Source of the DNA: Tethya wilhelma
Lineage: Eukaryota > Porifera > Demospongiae > Tethyida > Tethyidae
Direction: 5' to 3'
DNA length: 64,000 nt
Assembly: GCA_964030475.1 (NCBI GenBank)
Contig: CAXIPT010000001.1
Coordinates: 20,598,586 to 20,662,585 of the forward strand
The notes below the pieces were generated by a model. That model did no database searches and had not been told where the DNA came from. It saw only the letters and a list, made by a program, of their open reading frames with translations. Of the stretch, positions 44,963-55,816 are shown piece after piece. Position numbers and translations under genes: made by a program. Within the stretch, counting starts at the first letter, position 1. Each line of letters begins with the position of its first letter.

Positions 44963-47575
44963 CTATGTTAAAGTAACTAAATATTCAGGGTAAGCACTAG
45001 CATCATGAAAAACCACATATATAAGTGGATTTATTACGTTGTCAACAACAGAATCATACTTTGTATTAGGGTACTTGGGATTCTCTGGAGTATCTATCAT
45101 AGTGGAATTGGCAACAGTATATTCTCCCGTAAGTACTCGTGCCAGATAGATGTACTTCATTCCATTAGTATCACGGGGTGAGTACAGGTCTCGAGCTGCA
45201 TAGCTGGCGTCTCTTGCAAAATAAACCCCAGCACCAAATGCACTAGCTATAATTATAAAATTAAAAAAAGAGACAGAAAAATATAATATAATTATAGTAG
45301 GGTAGTTGACTAGAGTACAAATAATAATTGTAGTACTGGTTATATAGTGCTTACAATGTAATTATAGCTATATACCTCTTCTTCCAGAAGAGCTCCGATT
45401 GAAGCCATGGTTGTTGATATTTTGGTATTTTGTATTTGATGGTCCATGAAACAACATTTTTTCTGAATACATGGCAGTACCAACTGTGTATCTCTTGTCA
45501 ATTTGGGATTTTTTTGCAGCATACTGTAAATACAATCCTGGATTTTGAACTCTCTGTATCCTAACGATCATAACAGAGTCTGTTGATGATGTGTAACCTG
45601 TACCTGTAGGGTTTCCTTTTGTTGGAGTTTGCTGCTCAGTGATTATCAAAGTCTTTGAAAGCATGTGTACAACATAGGAATATTCGCTACTGCCTGGGTT
45701 AAGATCCACAACATGTAAGCAAGCTTCTTTGCCAGTGGAAAGATCCACAGGCATTTTATCCCAGGTTTTTGGAAATTGATCTGAATAAATTGAATACTAT
45801 TTCCATAAAGTTACATAAACCCCCAAAAAGTATATATGTGTTAATACTTTTATGTTTATCTAATGTGGATGGAAACAGTTTGCTAATAATTATAATGTTT
45901 AAGTTTTTTTTCTGTGTTGGTTTAACATTGAACCACAAAAATTAATAATAATATAACAGAAAAGTGCATGTAATATCAAATTGACAATATTATTGATCTT
46001 ACCTATATATAGATTCCTCTCTTTCTGGTCAAACACAGAAATCTTGTTACGTTCAGTCACTAGTACTTCCTCAGCTGAGTTGACTGTGACTCCATATGGT
46101 TTATCTAAACCCCCTATGATCCTCACAGGCTTACCAAGCTGTGTTGGTGGTATATTCACGTACACAGGAAAGGGACTGCTGGCTATTGGTTGATCGTTTA
46201 CAAAAACTGATAGTTGATGACGACCACGAATGGCTGAGGAGAATTGGATTTCATACTTGTTCTTTTCTTTTCGTACTCCCTCCAGTTGAGAGACAGACCC
46301 ATTGACAAGGGACTTCAATTCAGCAGTCACTTTCTGTGGCTTCTTGGTAGGAGCACCATTGTGTAACATTGTGTGGACTATGACGTGTGTCTGTTGGTTG
46401 ACTTCAGCACTGTCCAAACCAGGACCATCCACTTTGCACTTTGATGGATCTGGTAGGTGATATAATTCAGCATTAGTTTGACAAGCCTGGTGTATTTTCT
46501 TAGCACAGTTTATCACTGCTTTCAGATCAGCAATCTCAACTGGTTCAAGATCAATGGCTCCTTTACAATGTTCTTCAGCCTCCTTGTTGATTCGACTCAA
46601 TATCTGTTTATGTAACGTCATCAACTCTTCATCAGTGGAATTCTCCAAATTTTGCTCCACAAAGTCCACCAGGCTCTGGATTACAGCAGAGGCCATGTTG
46701 AGGCCTTTCTCTTGAGTGGAAAGATGTGTGACCTTCTTCTCCACTGTGTCAGATGCCTCCACTAGTAGCCTGTTCTTGTGCTGCTCTAGAATTCCAACCA
46801 ATTCTTGAAATGACTGTTCAATGTTCTCAGCTACAGATGCTCCTTGAGCCATGACTTCAGATTTTGTAACTTGAACTACTTCTGCAGCTTTACAAAGATT
46901 AGCTTGGACCTCTTTCAGTGGAGCAAGATGTTCATTGAGTTGTTTCTTTGTCTCTGGAGCAGTGACCTTCACAAAATCATACTTGTGTTTGGCATGATCG
47001 ATCACAATGCAGTCTCGACAGATAAGACAGTCACAGTCAAAACAGAATATCTTCATCTGCTCATCATGGATCGTACACTTTGGTGGTGGAGGCTTGGAGA
47101 CTAGTATTTGCTTGGCTCCTCCTTTTTTCAGCTCTTCGAGGGTCACAACCTTGTGGCTAGAGAAAGCTTTCATCTTCTGGTGTGATCTAACACAGTCAGC
47201 ACAAATGAACTCAGTACATTGGCGACAAAAGGCTACAGACACACCTCCACTGCACTGCTCACAGGGAGCCTCTACCTTTCCATGTGCCTTTTCCATCTTT
47301 CCTTCAACTTCTTTCAATCGGTTGATGAAAAAGGCAGTTGTCAGTTGATTGGGGTCATTATTAGGCACCGTTGTTGGCAGTCTACATTCTGGGCATTCAA
47401 AAGGACGGTTTGCACGTCTAGCGAAATCAATGAGACCTTGGATACAGTTCTTACAGTAGTAGTGACAGCAAGGGAGGATTTTGGGCTCTTCAAACACGTC
47501 ATGACAAACAGGACAGGTGACTTCTTTTTTCAAATCCTTCAACCCTTTATTAGTAACAGGAGGAGCTTCAGCCAT
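44963..47575 (-). CDS. TRIM-filamin-PARP fusion (RING E3 with ADP-ribosyltransferase domain)
   Basis: Three exons join in phase: 46003-47575, 45376-45780 and 44963-45246; 753 residues. Exon 1 encodes RING, two B-boxes, coiled coil, filamin (GLDSAEVNQQTHVIVH) and one NHL blade (RIIGGLDKPYGVTV), close to TRIM copies 1 and 2. It ends at G|GTAAGATC in phase 1. Exons 2-3 encode a complete PARP catalytic domain of the PARP10/14/15 type: QFPKTWDKM start, IVRIQRVQNPGLYLQY, MLFHGPSN with His about 636, FGAGVYFARDASYAARDLYS with Tyr about 668, KYIYLARVLTGEY, YDSVVDNVINPLIYVVFHD and YPEYLVTL just before the stop. The third triad position is hydrophobic (Val about 750 by my alignment), not Glu, so mono-ADP-ribosylation is predicted. 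It is divergent from FARSA. Splicing is inferred from consensus sites and phase only. Confidence 0.88.
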
Positions 47576-47848
47576 GACAACAAACCAGGATCAGGTTAAA
47601 CTGCAAAAAGGTAGATACATGAAACATGAAGATGTGCACACTAACAATAAATATTAGATCTATGCATCGTATTCTTTGCATGAAAAAACTTACAAGAATT
47701 CAAATTAGTCTACAAAAGCTTGAACAAAACTGGAAAACATCAACTTGAGAGCAGATACGCCCACTATAAAAACAAATTACCTAATCAGGTGATATCCCTA
47801 TTCGTTTAATTGGAGAGTAAATTCCACGTGGACCATCATCATAATATT
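47576..47848. promoter_or_regulatory. Divergent promoter of TRIM-PARP and FARSA
   Basis: Only 273 bp separate the two start codons. On the minus strand a leader exon ends near 47692 at GTAAGTTTT, and the acceptor CTTTTTGCAG lies about 25 bp before the TRIM-PARP ATG. So the shared promoter core is limited to about 47700-47848. It holds ACGCCCACTATAAAAAC and TTTAATTGGAGAG, both repeated in the relic at 43.9 kb. Confidence 0.6.
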
Positions 47849-50800
47849 ATGGCTACCAAGAGTGATCAAGATTTGGGAGATCAGCTGCTAAAGATCTTAG
47901 CTGAGCGAGACTCAGTGGACTCCTATGAGCTCTCTGAAGAGCTTCAGAAGGAGCACCAGTTAATAGTGGGCGCTATTAAGAGCTTACAAAGTCTTGGAAA
48001 TGTGAGTCAAAGACATTGGTCTAGTTGTGATGTGATTGTTTTGCTATTTGTTCTCTCCAAGGTGATCAGCACGGAGCAGAGGCAGTTTGATAAGTGGGTG
48101 TTGACATCAGAAGGTGAAGAGATTGTTGATAAGGGCAGCCATGAAGCTAGACTGTACCAGGCTGTTGACAGGGAGAATGGAACACTCCAAGCTGACCTTA
48201 TGGTGAGAGAGAGAGAGAAGTTGTGGTCAGCTCATCCTTTGCTGTTCTAACTTGTACTCCATGCAGTCTATCTCTCTATGATGTTGCATGACTAACTGGA
48301 GCAGCTAAATAGAAGCACACCCTCATATTATAGCAGATGGTCTCATTATATGACTGATCTGTGTCGGAATGGGGGGACACCCTATTCATTAGCGGTCCAT
48401 TATGAACACATCTTCATGATCTTCTTCGTCTTATATCTTTACTTGCAGAAGAACATTCCTAATGCAAAGATTGGTTTCAGCAAGGCCATGTCAGCTGGTT
48501 GGCTCAGAATTGACAAACAAGCACCAGGTGGACCTAGAGCTTTTAGAAAGGTGAGGTTCATGTATACAGTCCTCCAGCTAAAGTAAGTTTCTTTCTGTCC
48601 ATACTAGGTTCAATCAATAGAAGATAAGGTCCAAAAGGGTCTTCAGATTCTCTCCTCTCAAGGCGTAAATGGTGTTTCAGAGGATCAACTTAAAGACTTC
48701 AGAAAGAGAAAACTGATCAGCAATGTGTAAGAAAGATAATTAGAGTACCGTATAGCAGGAAATTTTCGTGGCAGAAAATTTTTTGCAAATTTTGCGATTT
48801 GGCAGCTTTCCGCGAAAATTTTCCCCCACGAAATTTGTAAAGTATGTGGTCCTCATGTAATGTTGAGATGCAATCCACGAAAATTTTCCCCGTGAATTTC
48901 TATTCAAGACGAAAACTCAAAAATTTTCCCCCACAAAAATTTCCCCTATATGGTACCGGTATTAGCATATGTATATTGAATTAGTGTTGATATTGCCATG
49001 GCAACTACAGAGTGATCAAGAGTTTTGTGGTGACTAGAGGATCAGATTTCTCCACGGAGGTTTCCAAACAAGATGTGGACCTCACTCCAGAGATGATCCA
49101 GAGGTAGGGGAATGACAACAAGTGAACACATTGATACACCCACAGCACTCCTTAGGCTTGAATGTGACCACTGAGTTATGTATGTGGTATGGTTTCTATG
49201 GTATCCAATGTATGTACATTGTATAGGAAGTAAATTGTTGAGGTATATATCCAACATTTAGTCCCAGCATTCTACAAATTGACTACAATACTTTGCATTT
49301 TTTTTATACATTTGTATGTAGCTAATGTTAATTTACATACTAATGTTTTTGCAGTGGTTCGTGGAAGAATAAGACATTTAAGGCATACAACTTTGATGCA
49401 CTAGGGGTTCCCCCCACTAGGGGGCATTTCCATCCTTTGATGAAAGTACGATCAGAGATCAGACAGATCTTTCTTGAAATGGGGTAAGTTTATTGCATAC
49501 CTTACCATATAAATTTATTTTTCTGTTTGTTGGTCTACAGTTTCTCTGAGATGCCCACCAATAACTTCATTGAGAGTTCTTTCTGGAACTTTGATGCTCT
49601 CTTCCAGCCTCAGCAACACCCAGCCAGAGACCAACACGACACCTTCTTCCTCAAAGGTACACCTGGTGTTCATTGTCTTGGTAGATAGTGCCCTTTTGTC
49701 GCCTCCCTGGTTGTGTGTTTGGTGCCAGGTGGTCTAGAGGAGGGCAGAGAGTATCTCCTTCACCAGCTAGAGTGCTAGCTCTGTACAATGGCAGTGCAGC
49801 AGCCTGTGGTGTAGGAACATATTGTGTTAAAACTTGAGATATTTTTGAAACAATCATGACAACTTTTGTTTGTTTTTCATAACCTTCATCACTCTCTCCA
49901 GACCCACAATGCTCCTACCAGTTTCCAATGGACTATCTTGAAAGAGTGAAAAAGACTCATGAAAGTGGAGGGTATGGTTCCACTGGGTAAGTTATCCTGG
50001 ATTCCCAGTATCTTTGAAAATGTTTATACAATATCTATTCTCTTATCAAAGGTACCAGTATGACTGGAAGATAGAAGAGGCTCAGAAGAACATCCTTCGT
50101 ACTCACACCACTGCCGTGAGTGCTAGAATGCTCTACAAGTTGGCCCAGCAAGAGACGTTCACGCCAGTCAAGTATTTCTCCATCGACCGTGTGTTTCGTA
50201 ACGAATCACTGGATGCCACACATCTTGCTGAGTTCCACCAGATTGAAGGAGTGGTGGCTGATTTCAATCTCACCCTGGGAGACCTCATGGGAGTGCTCAA
50301 TGAGTTCTTCATGAAGATGGGTGAGAGGAGGGTTGTTGTTGTTGTTGTTGTTGTTTGTTTGTTTGTTTGTTTGTTTGTACCCAAACATTCTCGTCTAGTA
50401 ACCATCTTTTGTGTCTATAGGCATTGGAAAGTTACGCTTCAAGCCAGCCTACAATCCCTACACTGAACCAAGTATGGAGGTGTTCAGCTATCATGATGGT
50501 AAGGATGTAATATTATTGCTTATAGAGGTGTGCTTCTTTTAGAATCCACAAATCAGTTATCTCTGATACTCTCCAGGTCTTCAGAAGTGGGTTGAGGTTG
50601 GTAACTCGGGTGTGTTTCGTCCTGAGATGTTACTACCCATGGGTCTTCCTGAGGATGTGTCTGTCATTGCATGGGGACTCTCACTAGAGAGGTACATTGT
50701 TGTTTTCCTCCGAAGTAGAAATGTTGGGTCATACAGTAGGTGTGCTTGAAGGCTAAAGTCCACCTGGTTTGAGAATGCCACCGGAAGTGAAATAGTGAGA

Positions 50801-51241
50801 TTCATGCAATACTTTTCTTATGGGATAAAATAGCTAACTTTTGACTGGTAAGGTGTAGGAAGCTGGAAAAGCACTCAAAAGAACAGGGAGAACGAGCTCT
50901 TTCCAATGGCGTTTGAAATTTTGAAATTGGTTGGATTATTTAGAAAGTTATTTAATTTTTTCTACCAGCATTTTCAAACCAGGTGGACTTTAGTTAATAG
51001 GATTTTTTTTAACCCTTTGTGAGCATATGTGTCCATATGGCTATGCAAGGTAACAGTGCAGACATATGTATTACTATAAGCAGTACTAGAAGCTTTAGCT
51101 ACATGTATTGCATATGTATATGTACGCTCCTACAGGCCCACGATGATTAAGTATGGCATAAAGAACATCCGAGAGCTGGTAGGTCACAAGGTCAACCTGG
51201 AGATGGTGCATAACAACCCTCTGTGTAGACTGGATAGTTAA
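47849..51241 (+). CDS. FARSA: Phenylalanyl-tRNA synthetase alpha subunit, cytosolic
   Basis: Twelve exons: 47849-48001, 48062-48202, 48449-48550, 48608-48726, 49011-49103, 49355-49483, 49541-49656, 49902-49986, 50052-50320, 50421-50498, 50577-50691 and 51136-51241. All junctions agree in phase; the product is 501 residues (human about 508). With the beta subunit it charges tRNA-Phe in the cytosol. The N-terminal winged-helix part ([20 protein letters not shown]) binds tRNA. The class II catalytic core is plain: [20 protein letters not shown] exon 6, [73 protein letters not shown] and [13 protein letters not shown], ending [13 protein letters not shown]. Introns carry two MITEs. It looks intact. 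Confidence 0.97.
48748..48953. mobile_element. Palindromic MITE, AAATTTTCG type, in FARSA intron 4
   Basis: It starts CCGTATAGCAGGAAATTTTC and ends AAAAATTTCCCCTATATGG, with an inverted interior (ttttcccccacgaaatttg and ccacgaaaattttccccg). It is a relative of 33341-33620. Confidence 0.75.
50755..50991. mobile_element. MITE, TIR AAAGTCCACCTGGTTTGA, in FARSA intron 11
   Basis: The termini AAAGTCCACCTGGTTTGAGA and TTCAAACCAGGTGGACTTT are inverted, and TA stands at both flanks, as for Tc1/mariner-type elements. A sister copy in a RAD17 intron (62708-62950) matches over the whole length. Confidence 0.85.
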
Positions 51242-51367
51242 TTCAGCAATTTTTATTAGACTCAATGTATACATATATTGATCTTGTAATGATTATAGTA
51301 GCCTGGAGTTTATAGGAATCATCAATGTTTGATTTTGTCTACAGATCGATTCTCTAAAAAGCTTGCG

Positions 51368-51379
51368 TGCGCATGCGCA
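51368..51379. promoter_or_regulatory. Perfect NRF-1-type palindrome TGCGCATGCGCA
   Basis: The 12-bp palindrome matches the NRF-1 (alpha-Pal) consensus. It lies about 135 bp before the receptor start codon at 51515 and about 130 bp after the FARSA stop codon. Confidence 0.6.
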
Positions 51380-51514
51380 TTGCTTGCTTCGCGCGCAGAT
51401 TACGCGCTATATATATATAGCTCCTTGCTCACGTGACTTCAATGCGATCCATGGTCCATCTGGCGGAAGCATACTGCAGTTCAGTTTTTGAGCAGTGTCC
51501 AACTAATTTCAGCA

Positions 51515-53820
51515 ATGAATGAAGCAGCTGAGACCACCATTGCAAGGAAAACTAATGGTTCTATAATTCTGCACAGATCGGCTTCATGTAGGCACTGTTT
51601 GGCACGTGCAGTGACTACTATTGCACTATGCGCGTTAACTGTGACGGTGTGGTGTATTTTGATGACTCCAGCCCTCCTCTATTACACGGTATGTACTCTT
51701 AATTGCTTGTAAATGTGTTGAACATGGATACATGACAAGCTAACAAGGCATGTAATGTTGGAATTCATTTCATAAATGCATGGAGGTGTGTTTTTCAGGT
51801 AGCTATATAGACATGACAGTGAATCTACGGTCATGTTGTATAATGCATGATAGTATTCTACAATACTGTATAGGAGCTTCTGTGCCTGTGGTCCACATGC
51901 ATATTATATACAAGTGCAAATAATGTTCAGTCTGAAGTTTAATTCATTGTCTTGTGAAGAATGTGACAGCTATTGTGTCCCAGTTTGTCTAGAGCTCATT
52001 CAGTGTCCGGTAGTATGTTTCAGTTGACTTCATTGGAAGCAAATAACTTCATGCCATAGTATTACAAACTTCATATCAAAGTAAACAGTGTCTATTAGTT
52101 ATCAGGCTAGTCTATATATAGCTAGTGTTGATATAATAACATTACTATTGTGAAGCAAAACAGTCAGTATTTACGAAGTATTTGTTTTGACATTCAAGCA
52201 ACATTGATTCAAACATCAGGGACTTGATCACATAAGCTTCAATGAAAGGAAATCAAGACTTGGGCCCTCCTCCGGATCCTGTGAATCACAGTAGGCCCCA
52301 CAATGGGTGCTGTTCCACCGATAGATGCTGTAAATGTGCCAGCGTCTGTTTCAATGTGGCCATCATGTGTGCAGTGATTGCTACAGTGTGGTGTGTCATG
52401 TTTATTCCCGTCATAGTATTTTACACTGTAGGTCACTATAAATTCTATAATGAGATTCTTATAGGTAGCTACACTGATTAGAGAACATCCCTGTTGGTGT
52501 TTCGATCTCTATTTCTTTGTTCATTCCATTGTAGACTGGAGGGCAAAACACAACAGAGGGCATGCAGACCATGATTCCAAGCAGTGTTTCCTGCCTTGAT
52601 GATGATAATGAAAGTGAGCTATTTCAGCATGAAGCTAGACTGTAATTAAATTTTGTAATATTTCATAAACATGCTCATCACCCATGTATACTGACTTCCA
52701 AAAGCAGATCAACCATGCAGATGTACACATACATGATTGTATGTCATTGTATGAACAAAGGTTTAAGAACAGTTGTCTTATGTATGTATTATGATTGTAT
52801 ACATAACAAGAAAAAAAATGTACAAGGAAAATAATCATTAGTATATAGGGAGGCTGTAAGCTACACTTGGAAAGTTTTGTTCGTATAGTTACCAGGAAAC
52901 AAAACAAAAGTTTGGACTATTGTCCTTTGTAGAGAGAGCTTTCAAAGACACTCCTGCAACGATCATGGCATCATGCCTACATATACACATCAAATTTATT
53001 GGCCTACATACACATCAAATTTATTGGTTGCTGCATCACAAATCAGGACCTAGATATATAATACAATGCATAATAATATACAGTCAATGTGCTTTGTATT
53101 TGTCGCATTATTATACAGATGCCACCTTTAGTGGTCATAGAGTGTCGTCAAGCAGTGTTGAAGTCAACTGTAGTCTCCATTTCTTCTACAACAAAGCCAG
53201 CAATGAGTGCACACCTCACTGTGGGTGGTGGAGCTCTTACTCTTGGACTGCTCTGATGGCAAGCAATGCTGTGGTTGGACTCTCAACGAGTTTGGGGATA
53301 CTCTCCACGATTTTTATCTTGACGTTTTCGTGTGCAAAAAGGAGGAGTGTGTAAGCAACTCAGTGTTAATGTAATGTCGGGTGTATGTAGGTTATCTCTG
53401 CATGATTATGACTGTATATGCTATAATTATATTGATTCTGCATGCATGTATGTATGTCATATTTTTGCTGAACAATTTGGCGCTGTAATAGTAGGAAACC
53501 AAAAATTGTTTGCTAGACAATGTCGAATTTGTTCCACAGAGAAACTGATATTTTCAAAAAAAATCTTGTTTTCTAATATCACACTCACACTCACTCGATT
53601 AAGTTTCATTGTAACCTCAACAGATACGAGTTTCCTACTGTGATGATTGTTTATCAAGATCTTACTATCACTCTACTCGGCGTGTTGGTGCTAATTGGTT
53701 TCATTGACAGAGAGGTGATGTTCTGTCCATCAACTGACCTCCGCATGGTGTTCGAAACACAGAGAACGACACTGTTCTGTTCTATAACAGGTACAATGCA
53801 TTAATACACATGTACACACA

Positions 53821-53872
<52 letters not shown>

Positions 53873-55316
53873 ACATAAATGCACACACAGGATCTGTACT
53901 TCAAATCTGACTTGAATATACAGCTTAATTATTGGCCATAATTTTGGGGTAGTGGGCTAATATAAGGGGTATCTATAATAATAATAACATTATTTAAATA
54001 TGTTTGAGAACTAATGTATTCATAAAACAATCAAAAAGCATCATTGATTCACAACATTAACATACTATCACTCCCACACAATTCAACATGTAGGCAGTGT
54101 ATCTTACCTTGCTCTACTGGCCATCACAGTGTGGAGTCTGGTCCAGGTCGTATGGATATGGCTTGCCCTCTACTTCCCTCAACAAGCAAAACTCCTTCGC
54201 AACAGAAAGCTCTACAGACACTCATTTCACATCATCGTACTGTTAGTTGGTCTCCTCTCTCCCGTCATCCCCATAGCTGTCACGTTTGGAACGGGAGGCT
54301 TCAGTCCGATTGGGACTAGATTTCCTCCCATTCTCTGTCTCGCTGCTAATAGGAGTGCCATCATTGGTTCACTTGTTATTCCTCTTTGTGTCCTTCTAGC
54401 GATAATAGTCACCCTTCTGGCACTTGTGGTGCGATTTCTACTCAAGGTGTGTGTGTGTGTATGAGAGAGAGAGAAAAAGAGAGATTGTGTGTGTGTTTAT
54501 GTATGCGCACACACACAAACACAGAAACACAAACACAAACACAAATATATACAGAAACACACAAATACAAACAATGTCATACAAACACACACAATATCAT
54601 ACAAACAAGCACGTGTGTGACACTGTGTGTGTGTGTGTGCCACACAACATTATGTTTATTTGTCGGTGTGTGACTGAAACATATTGGTAGAAATCCTTAT
54701 GCATAATAGTAATTGCTTCAATCAAATAATAATACAATGTCATGCATACACAGACAACTATCATCACTATCTTACTCTCTAATAGTTTACCTATTATTGT
54801 GGTCAGGTCAATATGTATAGTGGTACTCCAATGTGGTCAGGTCAATAGTGGTACTCCAAATTGTTATCAGCCAACCTATATTCTCTACTCCATCACATGC
54901 AGCGCTCCAAATATGCTTCTTGTCACTGGAGGACAGAAAGTGCCAAGAACTCAATGGGAATGGTTCCAACAGTCAAAGTAATGATTGTTTGTTGTTACTA
55001 CATCTTTCTGGGATTTGGAGCCTCCCTCGCCTACACTCTCTCCTCGAGAAATTTACCAGAACTGACGAGTGAACTTTTTAACTACCTTGACTGTGAGAAG
55101 TGTAACAGTGGACTCACAGCGGTCTCTTTGAATGGCACAAGTGAACAGTTGTCATTGTTACAGTGTGATAGAGGAGGCTTTGAAGAGTACACTAATCCTG
55201 TTTTGGAGACCATAGGGTTTAGCCTGTTGGGTATTTACCCTGTGTTTACATTGGTGTACATAGTCCAGTGTTCAGACACCAGTAGCAAGAGCTGTTGTAC
55301 AGCTGCTGTAAAATGA
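51515..55316 (+). CDS. Seven-pass receptor-like membrane protein with alternative first exons
   Basis: Exons: 51515-51688 (first exon a), or 52242-52427 (first exon b), then 52535-52613, 53119-53350, 53624-53790, 54094-54446 and 54903-55316. All phases agree, giving about 472 residues with exon a. The N-terminal membrane segment is ALTVTVWCILMTPALLYY. A Cys-containing outer loop follows (SVEVNCSLHFFYNKASNEC, HCGWW). Seven more hydrophobic segments come after: ALMASNAVVGLSTSLGI, TITLLGVLVLIGFI, YLALLAITVWSLVQVVWIWL, FHIIVLLVGLLSPVIPIA, IIGSLVIPLCVLLAIIVTLL, KVMIVCCYYIFLGFGASLAY and ETIGFSLLGIYPVFTLVYIV. The FCSITGSVSYLALLAITVW stretch recalls TM3 of frizzled and other family-B-like GPCRs. The exact family and the ligand are unknown. 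The signal-anchor plus 7TM layout is inferred from hydrophobicity. Confidence 0.8.
52242..52427 (+). CDS. Alternative first exon b of the receptor gene
   Basis: It starts MKGNQDLGPPPDPVNHSR and ends in a membrane segment with VWCVMFIPVIVFYT before GTAGGT. Exon a ends with VWCILMTPALLYYT before GTATGT. Both are whole codons (62 and 58), both have their own ATG and both fit exon 2 in phase 0. They are paralogous, with different cytosolic heads: exon b is Pro/Cys-rich (CCSTDRCCKC). Confidence 0.75.
53821..53861. repeat. (CT)n tract in a receptor intron
   Basis: A run of CT dinucleotides flanked by CA repeats, about 30 bp after the exon ending at 53790. The next intron also holds TG/CA-rich sequence at 54447-54640. 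Confidence 0.85.
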
Positions 55317-55398
55317 TCATTACTAAAATGTGTTTGATTTTTAACCATGGATACTACTGTGATGTTATCGTGTATTTTCCGTCTGGGTCGTCAAATTG

Positions 55399-55410
55399 TG
55401 CGCATGCGCA
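55399..55410. promoter_or_regulatory. Perfect NRF-1-type palindrome TGCGCATGCGCA
   Basis: The same 12-bp palindrome as at 51368 and 38476. It lies about 80 bp after the receptor stop codon and about 410 bp before the CUTC start, so it may mark the CUTC promoter with an untranslated leader in between. Confidence 0.5.
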
Positions 55411-55816
55411 GTAGTATGCAACTTGCGCGCAAACAAACGTCACCCATTTTATTAACCCATTCATTGCTGTATTTACCAGATACGTCCATTTCCATATTTT
55501 TTTCACTGACCCATGCATGGACCCTGATTTGCAGCAGATCTGCACTGAGATGAGAGGAGCAACTGACTGACTAGCTGCATTGAGGAGCTGTCAAGTGAGG
55601 AACATATATACAAATATTGAATCATCACCTAAGTGATTGTGATTACAGATCAAGAATCAACATAATATTTCCCATCGCATAGGCTGTCCAAGTGTGGTCA
55701 AGATCCAAGTTTATTACAGGCTGATTCTTTTCATGCAGGGTGACCCAGCAGCAGCAGCAGTGTGTGTGGGCTAGCTGTATGAATCCACCTTTATCCTTAC
55801 AACGAAGGAATAAAAA

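Noticed and set aside
54386..54690. Thr/Gln/Cys-rich frames after the receptor exon
   Set aside because: They read through the donor into a TG/CA-rich intron.
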